A stretch of 64,000 nt of DNA from Luteibacter aegosomatis. GTDB lineage: Bacteria; Pseudomonadota; Gammaproteobacteria; Xanthomonadales; Rhodanobacteraceae. Where the stretch lies: the NCBI RefSeq assembly GCF_023078455.1, contig NZ_CP095740.1:3336001-3400000 (forward strand), written 5' to 3'. The notes beneath the pieces were generated by a model, which saw only the letters and a list, made by a program, of their open reading frames with translations, searched no databases and was not told the DNA's origin. Below, piece after piece: positions 15,060 through 25,153 of the stretch. Positions within the stretch are counted from its first letter, which is position 1. Each line of letters opens with the position of its first letter. A program made the translations under genes and the position numbers.

Positions 15060-15141
15060 GACCGCACCTCGCAAAACTTACGTTCCGTGTCACTTAGCGA
15101 CACATTAGCGCAGTACGAGGCGGCTGACACCGTCTGCCGGG

Positions 15142-16329
15142 TCACTCCTTACCACGCGTTTTCAGCACCCCCGCCCTGACCAGCGCACCGGCGCCGAAGC
15201 GCTGGTTGATGCTGTCCTGGACGCCGTCGGGGCGCTTTTCCGACGTCGGCGCGGCGAACATGTCCTGCTGCTCGTCGCCGTACCGGGCATCGAACCCCGA
15301 CAAGGACACGCCGAGCAGGCGCAACCTCGGCCGGGGATGTTGATTCCACCACAGCTCAAGCAAGCGACGTGCCACGGCATAGATCGCCGGCGTGGCGTTG
15401 CCCGGCACGGGCAGCCGGGCCTGGCGGCTGTGGGTGACGAAAGGCGGCTCCCGAAGCTTCACCGACACCGTGCGCCCCTCCAGGCCCCGTGCCCTCGCCC
15501 GGGCCCCTACCCGCTCGCACTGGCGAAGCAGCCAGGCCTCGGCGATCGGCAGGGTGTCCAGGTCGGTTTCGAACGTCCATTCCGCGCTGATGGAGACCTC
15601 CGCCGCCTCGGCCACCACCGGCCGGGCGTCTTCACCCCGGCAAAGCGCCCGCAGTTGGGCCCCGTGGCGGGCACCCACCGCCTTGTGCAGTCGCCAGTCG
15701 TCGGCGCGCAGGAGGTCGCCGATGGTACGGATGCCCATCTTCTGCAGGGCTTCCTCGGCTACCTTGCCGACCGTCCACATCCGCCCGATCGGCAGCGGCT
15801 CGAGATAGCCGCGTACTTCGTCGGGCCGGATGACCAGAAAACCGTCCGGCTTGGACAGCTCGCTGGCCAGCTTGGCCAGCAGCTTGTTGTGGGACATGCC
15901 CACCGATGCGTTCAGGCCCGTTCTCGCACGGATGTCGTCCTTGATCCGGCGCCCGATGGCTTCGATGGATGAGAAAAGCCTTAAGCTCGCCGAGACGTCG
16001 AGAAAGGCCTCGTCCAGCGACAGCCCCTCGATGGTGGGCGTGAACTGCGCGAACACCTCGAAGACGACGTCGGATATCGCCTTGTACCGGTCGTGACGGG
16101 GAAAGATGTACACCCCGCCCGGACAGCGCCGCCGCGCCTCGGCCGTGGGCATGGCCGAGCGCACGCCGTACTTGCGCGCCTCGTAATTGGCCGTGGACAC
16201 CACGCCGCGGCGCCCCAAGCCGGCCACGATGACCGGCTTTCCGACCAGCGAGGGATCGTCCAGCTCCTCCACCGACGCGTAGAAGGCGTCCATGTCGACA
16301 TGAATGATGGCTCGCTGGGCCGGCTGCAT
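15142..16329 (-). CDS. dinB: DNA polymerase IV (Y family)
   Basis: DinB is the translesion polymerase. The 395-residue protein shows the catalytic palm motifs HVDMDAFYASVE at about 10-21 and LSLDEAFLDVS near 100-110. The helix-hairpin-helix thumb and a little-finger domain (SVKLREPPFVTHSRQA) follow. The length is slightly above the E. coli enzyme because of a polar C-terminal tail. No LexA-type operator is obvious upstream. Confidence 0.96.
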   Translation of the reverse strand: MQPAQRAIIHVDMDAFYASVEELDDPSLVGKPVIVAGLGRRGVVSTANYEARKYGVRSAMPTAEARRRCPGGVYIFPRHDRYKAISDVVFEVFAQFTPTIEGLSLDEAFLDVSASLRLFSSIEAIGRRIKDDIRARTGLNASVGMSHNKLLAKLASELSKPDGFLVIRPDEVRGYLEPLPIGRMWTVGKVAEEALQKMGIRTIGDLLRADDWRLHKAVGARHGAQLRALCRGEDARPVVAEAAEVSISAEWTFETDLDTLPIAEAWLLRQCERVGARARARGLEGRTVSVKLREPPFVTHSRQARLPVPGNATPAIYAVARRLLELWWNQHPRPRLRLLGVSLSGFDARYGDEQQDMFAAPTSEKRPDGVQDSINQRFGAGALVRAGVLKTRGKE

Positions 16330-16630
16330 GGGGCCTATTGTGCCGGATCGGCCCCCGGGCGCGCTGGACTTGGGCGGGCCCAGGCGATACCCTGTATGTC
16401 ATCGGGTGAACTTATTCGGGCGTCACGCCCTGTCGGTCCGTGGATGTGGACCGGACGTGGCGGTCTCGTCGTTCCTTCACGGGTATTGACCCTTCCGGGG
16501 TGTCCAGCGGGTGCCTTTCGCTCGTCGGCGACGATGCGTGGCATGCCGGACCCAGGCGGTGCAGCCGCCGGACGGCATCGATGGTTGCTTGCGTTCCCGG
16601 CCGCTTTCGCGGCCCTTCTGACGTGTGCCG
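16330..16630. other. Divergent intergenic region dinB/scpA
   Basis: These 301 bp separate the leftward dinB from the rightward scpA and must hold both promoters. A TTGACC hexamer at about 16486 is a possible -35 for scpA, but I see no convincing -10. A short frame from the ATG at 16532 encodes a hydrophobic peptide of about 35 residues that overlaps the scpA start. It could be a leader but has no other support. No repeat or RNA structure stands out. Confidence 0.4.
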
Positions 16631-17512
16631 ATGACTAACGAGACAACCGAAGTTCAGGTCCTCGAAACACCACGCGACGCTTTCGCTGGCGTCCCGCAAC
16701 AACAGGAAATGCCCCTGGCGCTCGTGCGCGGGCAGCCTGTGCTGCAGATGCCGCAAGACCTGTACATCCCGCCGGATGCGCTCGAAGTCATCCTCGAGTC
16801 GTTCGAAGGGCCGCTCGACCTGCTGCTCTACCTGATCCGCCGGCAGAACCTCGACATCCTCGACATTCCCGTCGCCGAGATCACCCGGCAGTACATGGAC
16901 TACATCGGGATGATGCGCGAGGTGATGCGCCTGGAACTGGCGGCGGAATACCTGCTGATGGCCGCGATCCTCGCGGAAATCAAATCCAGGTTGCTGCTGC
17001 CCCGCCCCCCGGCGGAGGAAGGCCTCGAGGACGATCCGCGCGCCGAGCTGGTGCGCCGGTTGCAGGAGTACGAACGCTTCAAGAAGGCCGCGCAGGACAT
17101 CGACGAACTGCCGCGCCTGGAACGCGATACCACCGTGGTGCACGCCTTCGTCGGCGAACACAACGTGGTGCGCGTGCCGCCGCCGCTCGACCTGAAGGAA
17201 CTGCTGCTCGCGCTCAAGGACGTGCTCAACCGCGCCGAGTTGTTCACGCACCATGCCATCCAGCGCGAACCGCTCAGCGTACGCCAACGCATGGGCGAGG
17301 TGCTCGGGGCGCTCGGCGGCAATACGTTCCACCGGTTCGAAACGCTGTTCGACATCAGCGAAGGCCGGCTCGGCGTCGTGGTCACCTTCCTGGCCATGCT
17401 GGAGCTCGCCAAGGAAATGCTCATCGAGATCGTGCAGGAGGAAGCCCTCGGCCCGATCTACCTGCGTACGAAGGTGCGCACGGAGGGCGAGCAGGACGAA
17501 CTGCTCGCCTGA
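16631..17512 (+). CDS. scpA: Segregation and condensation protein A (kleisin)
   Basis: ScpA bridges SMC heads in the bacterial condensin. The 293-residue protein has the family core from about residue 40: ALEVILESFEGPLDLLLYLIRRQNLDI, PVAEITRQYMDYI, EYLLMAAILAEIKSRLLLPRP. The C-terminal winged helix contains FLAMLELAKE. An N-terminal extension of about 40 residues precedes the core. I prefer the ATG at 16631 to a GTG two codons earlier. scpB and rluB follow in the same direction. Confidence 0.95.
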   Translation: MTNETTEVQVLETPRDAFAGVPQQQEMPLALVRGQPVLQMPQDLYIPPDALEVILESFEGPLDLLLYLIRRQNLDILDIPVAEITRQYMDYIGMMREVMRLELAAEYLLMAAILAEIKSRLLLPRPPAEEGLEDDPRAELVRRLQEYERFKKAAQDIDELPRLERDTTVVHAFVGEHNVVRVPPPLDLKELLLALKDVLNRAELFTHHAIQREPLSVRQRMGEVLGALGGNTFHRFETLFDISEGRLGVVVTFLAMLELAKEMLIEIVQEEALGPIYLRTKVRTEGEQDELLA

Positions 17513-17603
17513 AGGCCCGTCGAGGGCCTGCAAGCAACCCGCCGCCCGATGCGGCGCTTTCGTGAAACCCATCCGCGCCATGGCGCGGCACATCGAAAGG
17601 CCT

Positions 17604-18455
17604 ATGCAACCCGAACAACTCAAACCCATCGTGGAAGCGGCGCTGCTGGCGTCGACCCAGCCGATGACGGTCCTGCAGCTGAAGGGGCTCTTCGGCGAGG
17701 ACGAGGACATCGGCAGCGACGAACTGGCCGCGGCACTGGCGTCGCTGGCGGAGGATTGCGAAGGCCGCGGCGTGGAACTGGTCGAGGTCGCCTCCGGCTG
17801 GCGCTATCAGGTCCGCCGCGAGGTACACGGATGGGTTTCGCGCATGTGGGCCGAGAAGCCGAGCCGGTACTCCCGCGCCCTGCTCGAGACGCTGGCGCTC
17901 ATCGCCTACCGGCAGCCGATCACCCGTCCCGAAATCGAACAGATCCGTGGCGTGGTGGTGTCTTCCAACATCATCAAGACGATGGAAGAGCGCGAATGGA
18001 TCCGCGTGGTGGGTTACCGTGACGTGCCGGGCAAGCCCGCGCTGTTCGGCACCACCCGCGCCTTCCTCGATTACTTCAACCTGAAGTCGCTGGACGCGCT
18101 GCCGCCGCTGTCCGAAATCCGCGACCTCGACGACATCAATCCGCAGTTGCGCCTCGACGGCGACGCGGAACCCGCTGCGGCCCGCGCCGCCCTGCCCGAC
18201 GACGTCGACACCGACCGGGCCGGCGCCACCACCGAATCCGACGACGACGCCCCGGCCCCGACCGGCGCGTCCGACGACACCACCGCCGAGGCATCCGCCG
18301 CCCTTACGGGCGAGGACGAACCGGCGACCGAACGGCCTGCCGGCGACGACGTCGCCGCGGCATCCCCCACTGCCGACGAGGCAGAGAACCCCACACGCGC
18401 CGACGACGAAGACAGCGACGGCGCCGAGAAAGACACCGAGGAGTCACGCGCATGA
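17604..18455 (+). CDS. scpB: Segregation and condensation protein B with acidic C-terminal tail
   Basis: ScpB is the second condensin accessory protein. Residues 1-185 form the two winged-helix domains (QLKPIVEAALLASTQPMT, WRYQVRREVHGWVSRMW, SRALLETLALIAYRQPITRPEIEQIRGV read in part, KPALFGTTRAFLDYF). The last 90 or so residues are low-complexity, rich in Asp, Glu, Ala and Thr, and lie outside the family domain. I chose the ATG at 17604 with AAAGG just upstream; an ATG at 17580 is an alternative. Its stop overlaps the rluB start by 4 nt. Confidence 0.93.
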   Translation: MQPEQLKPIVEAALLASTQPMTVLQLKGLFGEDEDIGSDELAAALASLAEDCEGRGVELVEVASGWRYQVRREVHGWVSRMWAEKPSRYSRALLETLALIAYRQPITRPEIEQIRGVVVSSNIIKTMEEREWIRVVGYRDVPGKPALFGTTRAFLDYFNLKSLDALPPLSEIRDLDDINPQLRLDGDAEPAAARAALPDDVDTDRAGATTESDDDAPAPTGASDDTTAEASAALTGEDEPATERPAGDDVAAASPTADEAENPTRADDEDSDGAEKDTEESRA

Positions 18456-19885
18456 ATGCGCCCCAACGATCCGTACTCTCCCTCAAGCGCGGCGGCGAAC
18501 GCCCCGACGACAATCAACAGCTCGAAGAGCGCCTGCACAAGGTGCTGGCCAACGCGGGCCTCGGCTCGCGCCGCATGCTCGAGCAGCGCATCCAGGCCGG
18601 CGAGGTCGAAGTCAACGGCACCGCCGCCACCATCGGCTCGAGCGTGCACGCGGGCGACCGCGTGGTGCTCGACGGCAAGCAGTTCGTCGTGGCCACCGAC
18701 AGCCGCAGCGACGCCGAGGTGCTGGTCTACCACAAGCCCGAGGGCGTGGTGACCACCCGCGAAGACACCGAGGGCCGCCCCACCGTGTTCGAACAGTTGC
18801 CGCGCCTGAAGGGTGCGCGCTGGGTCGCCGTGGGCCGCCTCGACATCAACACCACCGGCCTCCTGCTGCTCACCACCGACGGCGAACTCGCCAACGCGCT
18901 GATGCACCCCAAGAGCGGTCTCGAACGCGAATACCTGTGCCGCGTGCACGGCGAAGTGCCCGACGAGGTCATCGAGCGGCTGAAGGCCGGCGTGGAACTG
19001 GAAGACGGCCCGGCCCGTTTCGACGAGATCGGCGTCATCAGCCGCGGCGGCAGCCACAGCTGGTTCCGCGTCACCATCCGCGAAGGCCGTAATCGCGAAG
19101 TGCGCCGCCTGTGGGATTCACAGGGTTTCCTCGTCAGCCGCCTCAAGCGCATCCGCTACGGCAGCGTCGAACTGCCCCGCGCCCTGCGCCGCGGCGATTG
19201 CGAATCGCTCGACGAAGCGGCCATCAAGGAGCTGCGTGAGCGTTCCGGCCTCGGCGCGCCCGCGCCGGTGCTCACCCTCAATGCCGTGGTTCACCAGCGC
19301 CGCGCACCGCGTCACGTCACCGAGTACCGCCCCGAGAAGAACACGGCCGGCGGCTGGAGTTCGGCGCGTCACGACGAGGCCCGCGAGCTGACCGCCTTCG
19401 ACCGTATCCGCGACGACAACCCGCGTGGCGGCCGAGGCGGCCGCGGCGGCCCCCGCAAACCGGGGCGTGAAGTGAACGGCAACGTGGCCCGTCCGGAGCG
19501 CCCGGCCAAGCCGCGCCGCGCTCGCGCCGTGGCCCCGGGCCAGGAGCTTCCGGCCATGCGCACCTGGTTCGCCGGCGACAGCCGTACCGGTGGCGGCAAC
19601 ACCCAGGGCAATGCCAACGGCAATACCGCCGGCAACCGCGGCAACCGCGGCCCGCGCGGTGGCCAGGGCCAGGGTGGCGGCAATCGCGCCATGGGCCAGG
19701 GCGGCAACCGCTCCGGCGGTCCGGCCGGCGGCGGCAACCGCATGGGCGGTCCGAACCGCGCCGGCGGCAATCGCGGTTCGGGCGGCAAGGGCCGTGGTGG
19801 CCCGGCCGGTGGCGGCGGCAACCGTGGCGGTCGCCCCGGCGGCGGCAACCGCGGTGGCGGTGGTAACCGCGGCGGCAACTTCTGA
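18452..19885 (+). CDS. rluB: 23S rRNA pseudouridine synthase RluB with an RGG/GN-rich tail
   Basis: RluB isomerises U2605 of 23S rRNA. The 477-residue protein has an S4 RNA-binding domain at about 26-85 (RLHKVLANAGLGSRRMLEQRI). Its RsuA-type catalytic domain follows, with the active Asp in GRLDINTTGLLLLT and the REGRNREVRRLW segment. From about residue 320 to the end it is a disordered tail of Gly-Gly-Asn and Arg-Gly-Gly repeats, far beyond the E. coli length of about 290. The start overlaps scpB by 4 nt. Confidence 0.94.
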   Translation: MNAPQRSVLSLKRGGERPDDNQQLEERLHKVLANAGLGSRRMLEQRIQAGEVEVNGTAATIGSSVHAGDRVVLDGKQFVVATDSRSDAEVLVYHKPEGVVTTREDTEGRPTVFEQLPRLKGARWVAVGRLDINTTGLLLLTTDGELANALMHPKSGLEREYLCRVHGEVPDEVIERLKAGVELEDGPARFDEIGVISRGGSHSWFRVTIREGRNREVRRLWDSQGFLVSRLKRIRYGSVELPRALRRGDCESLDEAAIKELRERSGLGAPAPVLTLNAVVHQRRAPRHVTEYRPEKNTAGGWSSARHDEARELTAFDRIRDDNPRGGRGGRGGPRKPGREVNGNVARPERPAKPRRARAVAPGQELPAMRTWFAGDSRTGGGNTQGNANGNTAGNRGNRGPRGGQGQGGGNRAMGQGGNRSGGPAGGGNRMGGPNRAGGNRGSGGKGRGGPAGGGGNRGGRPGGGNRGGGGNRGGNF

Positions 19886-19887
19886 GC

Positions 19888-20223
19888 ATGCTGGCCGTCT
19901 GGCATAACCCCCGCTGTTCGAAGTCGCGCGAGACGCTGGCGCTGCTTCAGGCGCGGGGGCTCGAGCCGGTCGTGGTCGACTACCTGAAAACGCCGCCTTC
20001 GGCGGCCGACATCGATGCCGTGCTGACGATGCTCGGCATCGAGCCGCGCGAGTTGATGCGCAGGGGTGAAGCCGAATACGACTCGGTACCTGCCGATGCG
20101 TCGCGTGACGCGTTGATCGCCGCGATGGTAACGATGCCGAAGCTGATCGAACGGCCGGTGGTGATCCATGACGGCAAGGCGGCCATCGGGCGGCCGCCTG
20201 AAGCGGTGCTCGCGATTCTCTGA
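19888..20223 (+). CDS. ArsC-family (YfgD-like) thioredoxin-fold protein
   Basis: This 111-residue protein has the ArsC active-site segment NPRCSKSRETL with its single N-terminal catalytic Cys, and the C-terminal RPVVIHDGKAAIGRPPE motif. The SKSRETL version is typical of the chromosomal YfgD branch rather than plasmid ArsC, so real arsenate reduction is uncertain. It starts two bases after the rluB stop and probably shares its transcript; repeat pair D follows it. Confidence 0.85.
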   Translation: MLAVWHNPRCSKSRETLALLQARGLEPVVVDYLKTPPSAADIDAVLTMLGIEPRELMRRGEAEYDSVPADASRDALIAAMVTMPKLIERPVVIHDGKAAIGRPPEAVLAIL

Positions 20224-20240
20224 CGCTATCGCGAGCGGGC

Positions 20241-20332
20241 ATTCGCCGATGCGATCGGCTCCCACCCCTTCGGTAGCAAGGTCTTACATCGCCTTCCTAC
20301 CGAAGGGGTGGGAGCCGATCGCATCGGCGAAT
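20241..20332. repeat. REP-like inverted pair D
   Basis: Two 36-bp arms (20241-20276 and 20297-20332) are perfect reverse complements with a 20-bp spacer. Each contains the GTGGGAG head and a GCCGAT/ATCGGC stem with a 3-nt loop. The pair sits between the convergent ArsC-like gene and hisIE, ending 3 bp before the hisIE stop codon. This is the most intact copy in the window. Confidence 0.85.
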
Positions 20333-20334
20333 GC

Positions 20335-20937
20335 TCAGCGATGCCGCGAGGCGAGCTTTCGGGCGACCTGTTCGAAACCGAGCCCTCGCGCACGCAACAC
20401 CACCATCAGGTGGAACACCAGATCGGCCGCCTCACCGAGCAAAGCCTCGTCGTCTTCGGCCACGGCGGCCAGCGCCGTCTCCACGCCCTCTTCGCCCACC
20501 TTCTGCGCCATGCGGCGAATGCCGCCTTCGAACAGTCGGGTCGTATAACTGCCTTGCGGCCGCTCCGCGTGACGCGACGCCACCAGCGCGTCCAGTTCCG
20601 CCAGAAAGCCCAGGGCGGGCGCGACGTCGTCGCCAAAGCAACTGGACGTGCCCGTGTGGCAGGTCGGCCCGGCAGGCAGCGCGCGAACGAGCAAGGTATC
20701 GGCGTCGCAATCCTGCCGGACATCCACCAACGACAGCGTGTCGCCCGAGGTTTCGCCCTTGGTCCACAAGCGCCGCTTGCTGCGGCTGTAGAACGTCACC
20801 AGCCCGCTTTGACGCGTTTTCGCCAATGCCTCGGCATCCATGTAGCCCAGCATCAACACCTCGCCGGTGCGCGCATGCTGCACCACGGCCGGTACCAGGC
20901 CATCGCCCTTGGCGAAGTCGGGACGTATCTCGCTCAT
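20335..20937 (-). CDS. hisI: Bifunctional phosphoribosyl-AMP cyclohydrolase / phosphoribosyl-ATP pyrophosphatase
   Basis: HisIE performs steps 2 and 3 of histidine synthesis. The 200-residue protein carries the HisI domain first ([10 protein letters not shown], the metal-binding Cys/Asp run around CDADT, and [11 protein letters not shown]). The HisE helical domain follows ([26 protein letters not shown]). It is the last cistron of the his operon, and its ATG overlaps the hisF stop by 4 nt. Confidence 0.97.
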   Translation of the reverse strand: MSEIRPDFAKGDGLVPAVVQHARTGEVLMLGYMDAEALAKTRQSGLVTFYSRSKRRLWTKGETSGDTLSLVDVRQDCDADTLLVRALPAGPTCHTGTSSCFGDDVAPALGFLAELDALVASRHAERPQGSYTTRLFEGGIRRMAQKVGEEGVETALAAVAEDDEALLGEAADLVFHLMVVLRARGLGFEQVARKLASRHR

Positions 20938-21704
20938 GCACGCACCTCGATGCCCCGCGCGCGCAGCTCGCGCTTCAGGGCGGGAATGGCGATCTCGCCG
21001 GAATGGAACACGCTGGCGGCCAACGCGGCATCGACGTCGGCGTCGTCGAACACGTCGCCGAAGTGGGCCGCCGTCCCCGCCCCCCCGGACGCCACCAGGG
21101 GCACGCGGCACAGCTCGCGGGCCGCGCGCAGCTGTTCGATGTCGTAGCCACGCCGCACGCCGTCGGTGCCCATGCAGTTGAGCACGATCTCGCCGGCACC
21201 GAGCGCCTGCGCTTCCACGAGCCAGTCGAGCGTGCGCTTGCGCAGGGCGCGGGTCTTCGACGGATCGCCGGTGTACTGACGCACGCGCCACTCGCCGTCG
21301 TCGTCGCGCAGGCTGTCCACGCCCACCACCACGCATTGCACGCCGAAGGCCTCGGCCAGTTCGCCGATCAACGCCGGGCGCTCCAGCGCGGGCGAATTGA
21401 TCGATACCTTGTCGGCGCCGGCGTGCAAGACCTCGCGCGCGTCCTCGACGCTGCGGATGCCGCCAGCCACGCAAAAGGGAATGTCGATCTCGCGGGCCAC
21501 CTTCTCCACCCAGTCGCGATCGACGCGGCGTCCTTCGGGGCTGGCCGTGATGTCGTAGAACACGAGCTCGTCCGCCCCTTCGTCGCGGTAACGCAGCGCC
21601 AGCTCGACGATGCCGCCGACCACCACGTGATCGCGAAAACGCACGCCCTTCACCACCTGGCCGTCGCGCACGTCGAGGCAGGGCACGATACGACGGCTCA
21701 GCAT
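20934..21704 (-). CDS. hisF: Imidazole glycerol phosphate synthase subunit HisF
   Basis: HisF is the cyclase half of IGP synthase. The 256-residue TIM barrel has the catalytic Asp in [17 protein letters not shown] and the second in VFYDITAS, plus the phosphate-binding VASGGAGT loop. It works with HisH, encoded two genes upstream. The start overlaps the end of hisA by 7 nt. Confidence 0.98.
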   Translation of the reverse strand: MLSRRIVPCLDVRDGQVVKGVRFRDHVVVGGIVELALRYRDEGADELVFYDITASPEGRRVDRDWVEKVAREIDIPFCVAGGIRSVEDAREVLHAGADKVSINSPALERPALIGELAEAFGVQCVVVGVDSLRDDDGEWRVRQYTGDPSKTRALRKRTLDWLVEAQALGAGEIVLNCMGTDGVRRGYDIEQLRAARELCRVPLVASGGAGTAAHFGDVFDDADVDAALAASVFHSGEIAIPALKRELRARGIEVRA

Positions 21705-22441
21705 GACACCCCCGCGACGGCCAGCGCCTGCGCGACGGTGAATTCGCCTTGCAACAACGCGCGTCCGAGGATCACGCCGGAAACCCCGCGCGACGCCAGC
21801 GCCTCGATGTCGTCGAGCGAACGGACGCCGCCGGAGGCCTGGACCTCGAAGGACGGCGCGATGCGCGCCACGTGATCGTAGAGCTCGACGTTCGGGCCGG
21901 TCATGGTGCCGTCGCGATCGATGTCGGTGCACAGCAGGTGCCGCGCACCGGCGTCCGCATAGAACGGAAGGAGCTCGTCGAGCGTGCTTGCCTCGTCGGC
22001 GGTCCAGCCCGCGCTGGGAAGGGTCCATGCGCCGTCACGAAAGCGGGTGTCCAGCGCCAGCACGATGCGATCCGCGCCGTGCCGGGCGATCCAGCCCGCC
22101 ACCGTTTCCGGCTCGCGGATGGCGATGCTGCCGACGACGACACGGCTCACGCCCGCATCGAGCAAGCGGAAGACGCCCTCCTCGTCGCGGATGCCTCCCC
22201 CTGCCTGAACCCGTAATGCCCCAACGGCGGCGATGCCGCCGAGCGTCGTCAGGTTTTCGAAGCGGCCCGTGCGCGCACCGTCGAGGTCCACCACGTGCAG
22301 CCAGGCGGCGCCGTCGTCGGCGTAGCGCTGGGCGAGCATGAGCGGGTCGACGTCGAACGTGGTCTGGCGATCGTAATCGCCCTTGAACAGGCGAACGACC
22401 TTGCCGTCGCGCAGGTCGATGGCGGGAATCGGTAACGTCAT
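21698..22441 (-). CDS. hisA: ProFAR isomerase HisA
   Basis: HisA carries out the Amadori rearrangement in step 4. The 247-residue TIM barrel shows the N-terminal [19 protein letters not shown], the central [10 protein letters not shown] and the [10 protein letters not shown] phosphate loop. It overlaps hisH upstream by 4 nt. Confidence 0.98.
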   Translation of the reverse strand: MTLPIPAIDLRDGKVVRLFKGDYDRQTTFDVDPLMLAQRYADDGAAWLHVVDLDGARTGRFENLTTLGGIAAVGALRVQAGGGIRDEEGVFRLLDAGVSRVVVGSIAIREPETVAGWIARHGADRIVLALDTRFRDGAWTLPSAGWTADEASTLDELLPFYADAGARHLLCTDIDRDGTMTGPNVELYDHVARIAPSFEVQASGGVRSLDDIEALASRGVSGVILGRALLQGEFTVAQALAVAGVSC

Positions 22442-23031
22442 AGTGAGAGGAAATTCCGCAGGAGCCGGGCGCCCACGCCGGCCGAACGCTCCGGGTGGAA
22501 CTGCATGCCCATGAAATTGCCGGCGGCGATGACGGCGGAAAAGCGCTCGCCATGCTCGCTCGATGCAAGGGTGTAGTCGCCGACCGGCACGGCATAACTG
22601 TGCACGAAGTAAGCGGTATCCGCGTCGTCCAGCCCGCTCGTGAGCGGATGATCCACGTCGCGATGCAGGCGGTTCCAGCCCATGTGGGGCACGCGCAGGC
22701 CTGGCCGATCGGCGAAGCGCCGAACAGTGGACGGCACGAGGCCGAGGCATTCGGTGTCGCTCTCTTCCGAACGCTCGCACAACAGCTGCATGCCGAGGCA
22801 TACGCCGAGCACGGGCTGGGTCAGTCCGCGCAGCACCTCGACCAGCCCGGCGTCGCGCAAGCGCCGCATGCCGGGCGCGGCCGCGCCCACGCCAGGCAGG
22901 ATCACGTGGCTGGCCGAGCGTATCCGCGCGGCGTCGGAGGTCAGTTCCGCATCCGTGCCCAAGCGCTGCAAGGCGTAGCGCACGGAGCCGATGTTCGTGC
23001 CGCCCGCGTCGACGAGAACCACCCTCTTCAC
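22438..23031 (-). CDS. hisH: Imidazole glycerol phosphate synthase glutaminase subunit HisH
   Basis: HisH supplies ammonia to HisF. The 197-residue class-I glutamine amidotransferase has the nucleophile Cys in GVCLGMQLL, the oxyanion segment ILPGVGAA and the His-Pro-Glu of MQFHPERS. It overlaps hisB upstream by 4 nt. Confidence 0.97.
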   Translation of the reverse strand: MKRVVLVDAGGTNIGSVRYALQRLGTDAELTSDAARIRSASHVILPGVGAAAPGMRRLRDAGLVEVLRGLTQPVLGVCLGMQLLCERSEESDTECLGLVPSTVRRFADRPGLRVPHMGWNRLHRDVDHPLTSGLDDADTAYFVHSYAVPVGDYTLASSEHGERFSAVIAAGNFMGMQFHPERSAGVGARLLRNFLSL

Positions 23032-24092
23032 AGGCTGCCCTTCGTGCTGGGCAACTCGGCGCCTTCGCGACGGATCGCCTGGCGCAGCGTGCGGGCGACC
23101 ACCTTGAAGCAGCCCTCCACCATGTGGTGGGCGTTGTCGCCGCGGACGGTGAGGTGCAGGTTCGCGCCGAGGGTTTCGCAGAGCGAGCGGAAGAAGTGCG
23201 GCACGAGTTCGGTCGGCACGTCGCCTACGCGTTCACGCGGGAACACACCCTCGAACACGAAGTAAGGCCGACCGGAGAGATCCAGCTCGGCACGCGCGGC
23301 GCTCTCGTCCATCGGCAAGGCGAAGCCGTAGCGCCCGATGCCGCGCTTGTCGCCGAGCGCCTGCTTCAATGCCTGGCCCAGCGCCAACGCGCAGTCCTCG
23401 ATGGTGTGGTGCTCGTCGATGTGCGTGTCGCCGTCGCACGTCAGCTCCATCGCGAACCCGCCGTGCTTGCCGATCTGTTCGAGCATGTGGTCGAAGAAGC
23501 CGAGTCCCGTGCGGACCCGGGGCTCGGCCACGCGGTCGAGATCGACGGCGACGCGGATCGACGTTTCCTTCGTGCGTCGCACGACCTCGGCGGTGCGCGG
23601 CGCATCGAGCAAGGCATGGGCGACGGCGGTCCAGTCCATGCCTTCGGGTCCGACGCGAAAACCGCGCACGCCCATGTTCTCGGCGAAGCGGATGTCGCTT
23701 TCGCGATCGCCCACCATCGCCGACTGCGCGCGGCTCCAACCGTCGTCGGCCAGCCAGTGGCGGGCAAGGCCCGTGGCGGGCTTGCGCGTGTCGAGGTTCT
23801 CGTGGGGAAAACTGCGGTCGATCAGCTGTTCGCGAAAGCCGATGCCTTGCGAGGCGAGGATGCGCAACAGCAGCTCATGGGGTCCATCGAAGGATGCCTG
23901 CGGAAACGACGGCGTGCCCAGGCCATCCTGGTTCGTGACCATCACCAGTTCGTAACCGGCGGCCACGCAACGCTGCAACGCGGCGATGACGCCCGGCATG
24001 AGCGCCAGCTTCTCGTAACTGTCGATCTGCTGGTCGGCCGGTTCTTCGATGAGGCAGCCGTCGCGGTCGACGAAGAGGATCTTGCGGCTCAT
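23028..24092 (-). CDS. hisB: Bifunctional histidinol-phosphatase / imidazoleglycerol-phosphate dehydratase
   Basis: The 354-residue protein fuses a HAD-type phosphatase with IGP dehydratase, as in enteric bacteria. The phosphatase part covers about 1-160 and has the DxD nucleophile motif in [12 protein letters not shown]. The dehydratase part covers about 165-354 and has the manganese-binding [13 protein letters not shown] and DNAHHMVEG motifs. It overlaps hisC upstream by 4 nt. Confidence 0.98.
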   Translation of the reverse strand: MSRKILFVDRDGCLIEEPADQQIDSYEKLALMPGVIAALQRCVAAGYELVMVTNQDGLGTPSFPQASFDGPHELLLRILASQGIGFREQLIDRSFPHENLDTRKPATGLARHWLADDGWSRAQSAMVGDRESDIRFAENMGVRGFRVGPEGMDWTAVAHALLDAPRTAEVVRRTKETSIRVAVDLDRVAEPRVRTGLGFFDHMLEQIGKHGGFAMELTCDGDTHIDEHHTIEDCALALGQALKQALGDKRGIGRYGFALPMDESAARAELDLSGRPYFVFEGVFPRERVGDVPTELVPHFFRSLCETLGANLHLTVRGDNAHHMVEGCFKVVARTLRQAIRREGAELPSTKGSL

Positions 24093-25153
24093 GCCGGCAT
24101 TCCCGCCTTCAGCACCGCGAGCACGCGGTCGTTTTCGTTGCCGGTACCCACGGTGATGCGCAAGGCGTCGCCCAGGCCGGGGTACCTCGTGATGTCGCGC
24201 ACGACGATGCCCGCCGCGTAGAGGCGCCGGTACGTGGCCGCCGGGTCGTCGAAACGCACGGCCAGGAAATTGGCGTGCGAGGGCAACACCTCGCGCACGC
24301 CGGGCAGGCGCGCCAGTTCGACGGCCATGCGCGCGCGCTCGCCGAGGATTTCCTGGAGGTGGTGGCGCTGGAGCCGTCGGCCTTCGTACGACAGCGCGGC
24401 CAGCGCGGCATCGACGCAGGGCGACGGCAGCGGATACGGCGGGATGATCCGGCGCAGCAGGCCGATCACGTCCTCGCGCGCGATCAACGTACCGATGCGC
24501 GCGCCTGCGAGCGACCAGGCCTTGGACAGCGTCCGCAGCACGGCTACGTTGTCGAATGCGTCGATCAGCGTCGCGGCGCTTCGTGCGCCGCTGAACTCGG
24601 CGTAGGCCTCGTCGACCACCAGCACCGCGCGCCCCGTGAGTTCGGTGGCGAGGCGGCGCAGCGTGGCGATGTCCACGAGGTTGCCCGTGGGATTGTTCGG
24701 CGTGCAGACGAAGAGCAGGCGCGTATCGGGCGTGACCGCCGCGAGCAGGCGATCCGCGTCGAGCGCGCCCGATGGCTCCAGCGGCGATTCGATGACGGCG
24801 GCGCCCTGGATGCGTGCGCTGACGGCGTACATGCCGAACGTCGGTGGCGAGATCAGCACCGCATCGCGGCCGGCCCGGCAGAACGCGCGCACGAGCAGGT
24901 CGATGGCCTCGTCGCTGCCGCGGGTGACGAGCACGCGCGAGGCGTCGCTGTCGTACAGCTCCGCCAGGGCATTGACCAGGGCGCGTGGCTGCGGATCGGG
25001 ATAGCGGTTGAGTCCGTCGCCGCCGGGAATGTTCGGTGGGCGCGAGGATTCGTTCGCGTTGAGCAGCACGGTGCCCCCGGACGCTTCCATGCGCGCGCTC
25101 GAGTACGGCGCCATGGCGCGGATGTCTTCACGGGCGAGGTCGAGCACGCTCAT
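24089..25153 (-). CDS. hisC: Histidinol-phosphate aminotransferase
   Basis: HisC is the PLP enzyme of step 7. In its 354 residues are [10 protein letters not shown], the [10 protein letters not shown] motif and the PLP lysine in [13 protein letters not shown]. The frame is open far upstream, but the family start at 25153 overlaps the hisD stop by 4 nt, which fits every other junction in this operon. Confidence 0.97.
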   Translation of the reverse strand: MSVLDLAREDIRAMAPYSSARMEASGGTVLLNANESSRPPNIPGGDGLNRYPDPQPRALVNALAELYDSDASRVLVTRGSDEAIDLLVRAFCRAGRDAVLISPPTFGMYAVSARIQGAAVIESPLEPSGALDADRLLAAVTPDTRLLFVCTPNNPTGNLVDIATLRRLATELTGRAVLVVDEAYAEFSGARSAATLIDAFDNVAVLRTLSKAWSLAGARIGTLIAREDVIGLLRRIIPPYPLPSPCVDAALAALSYEGRRLQRHHLQEILGERARMAVELARLPGVREVLPSHANFLAVRFDDPAATYRRLYAAGIVVRDITRYPGLGDALRITVGTGNENDRVLAVLKAGMPA

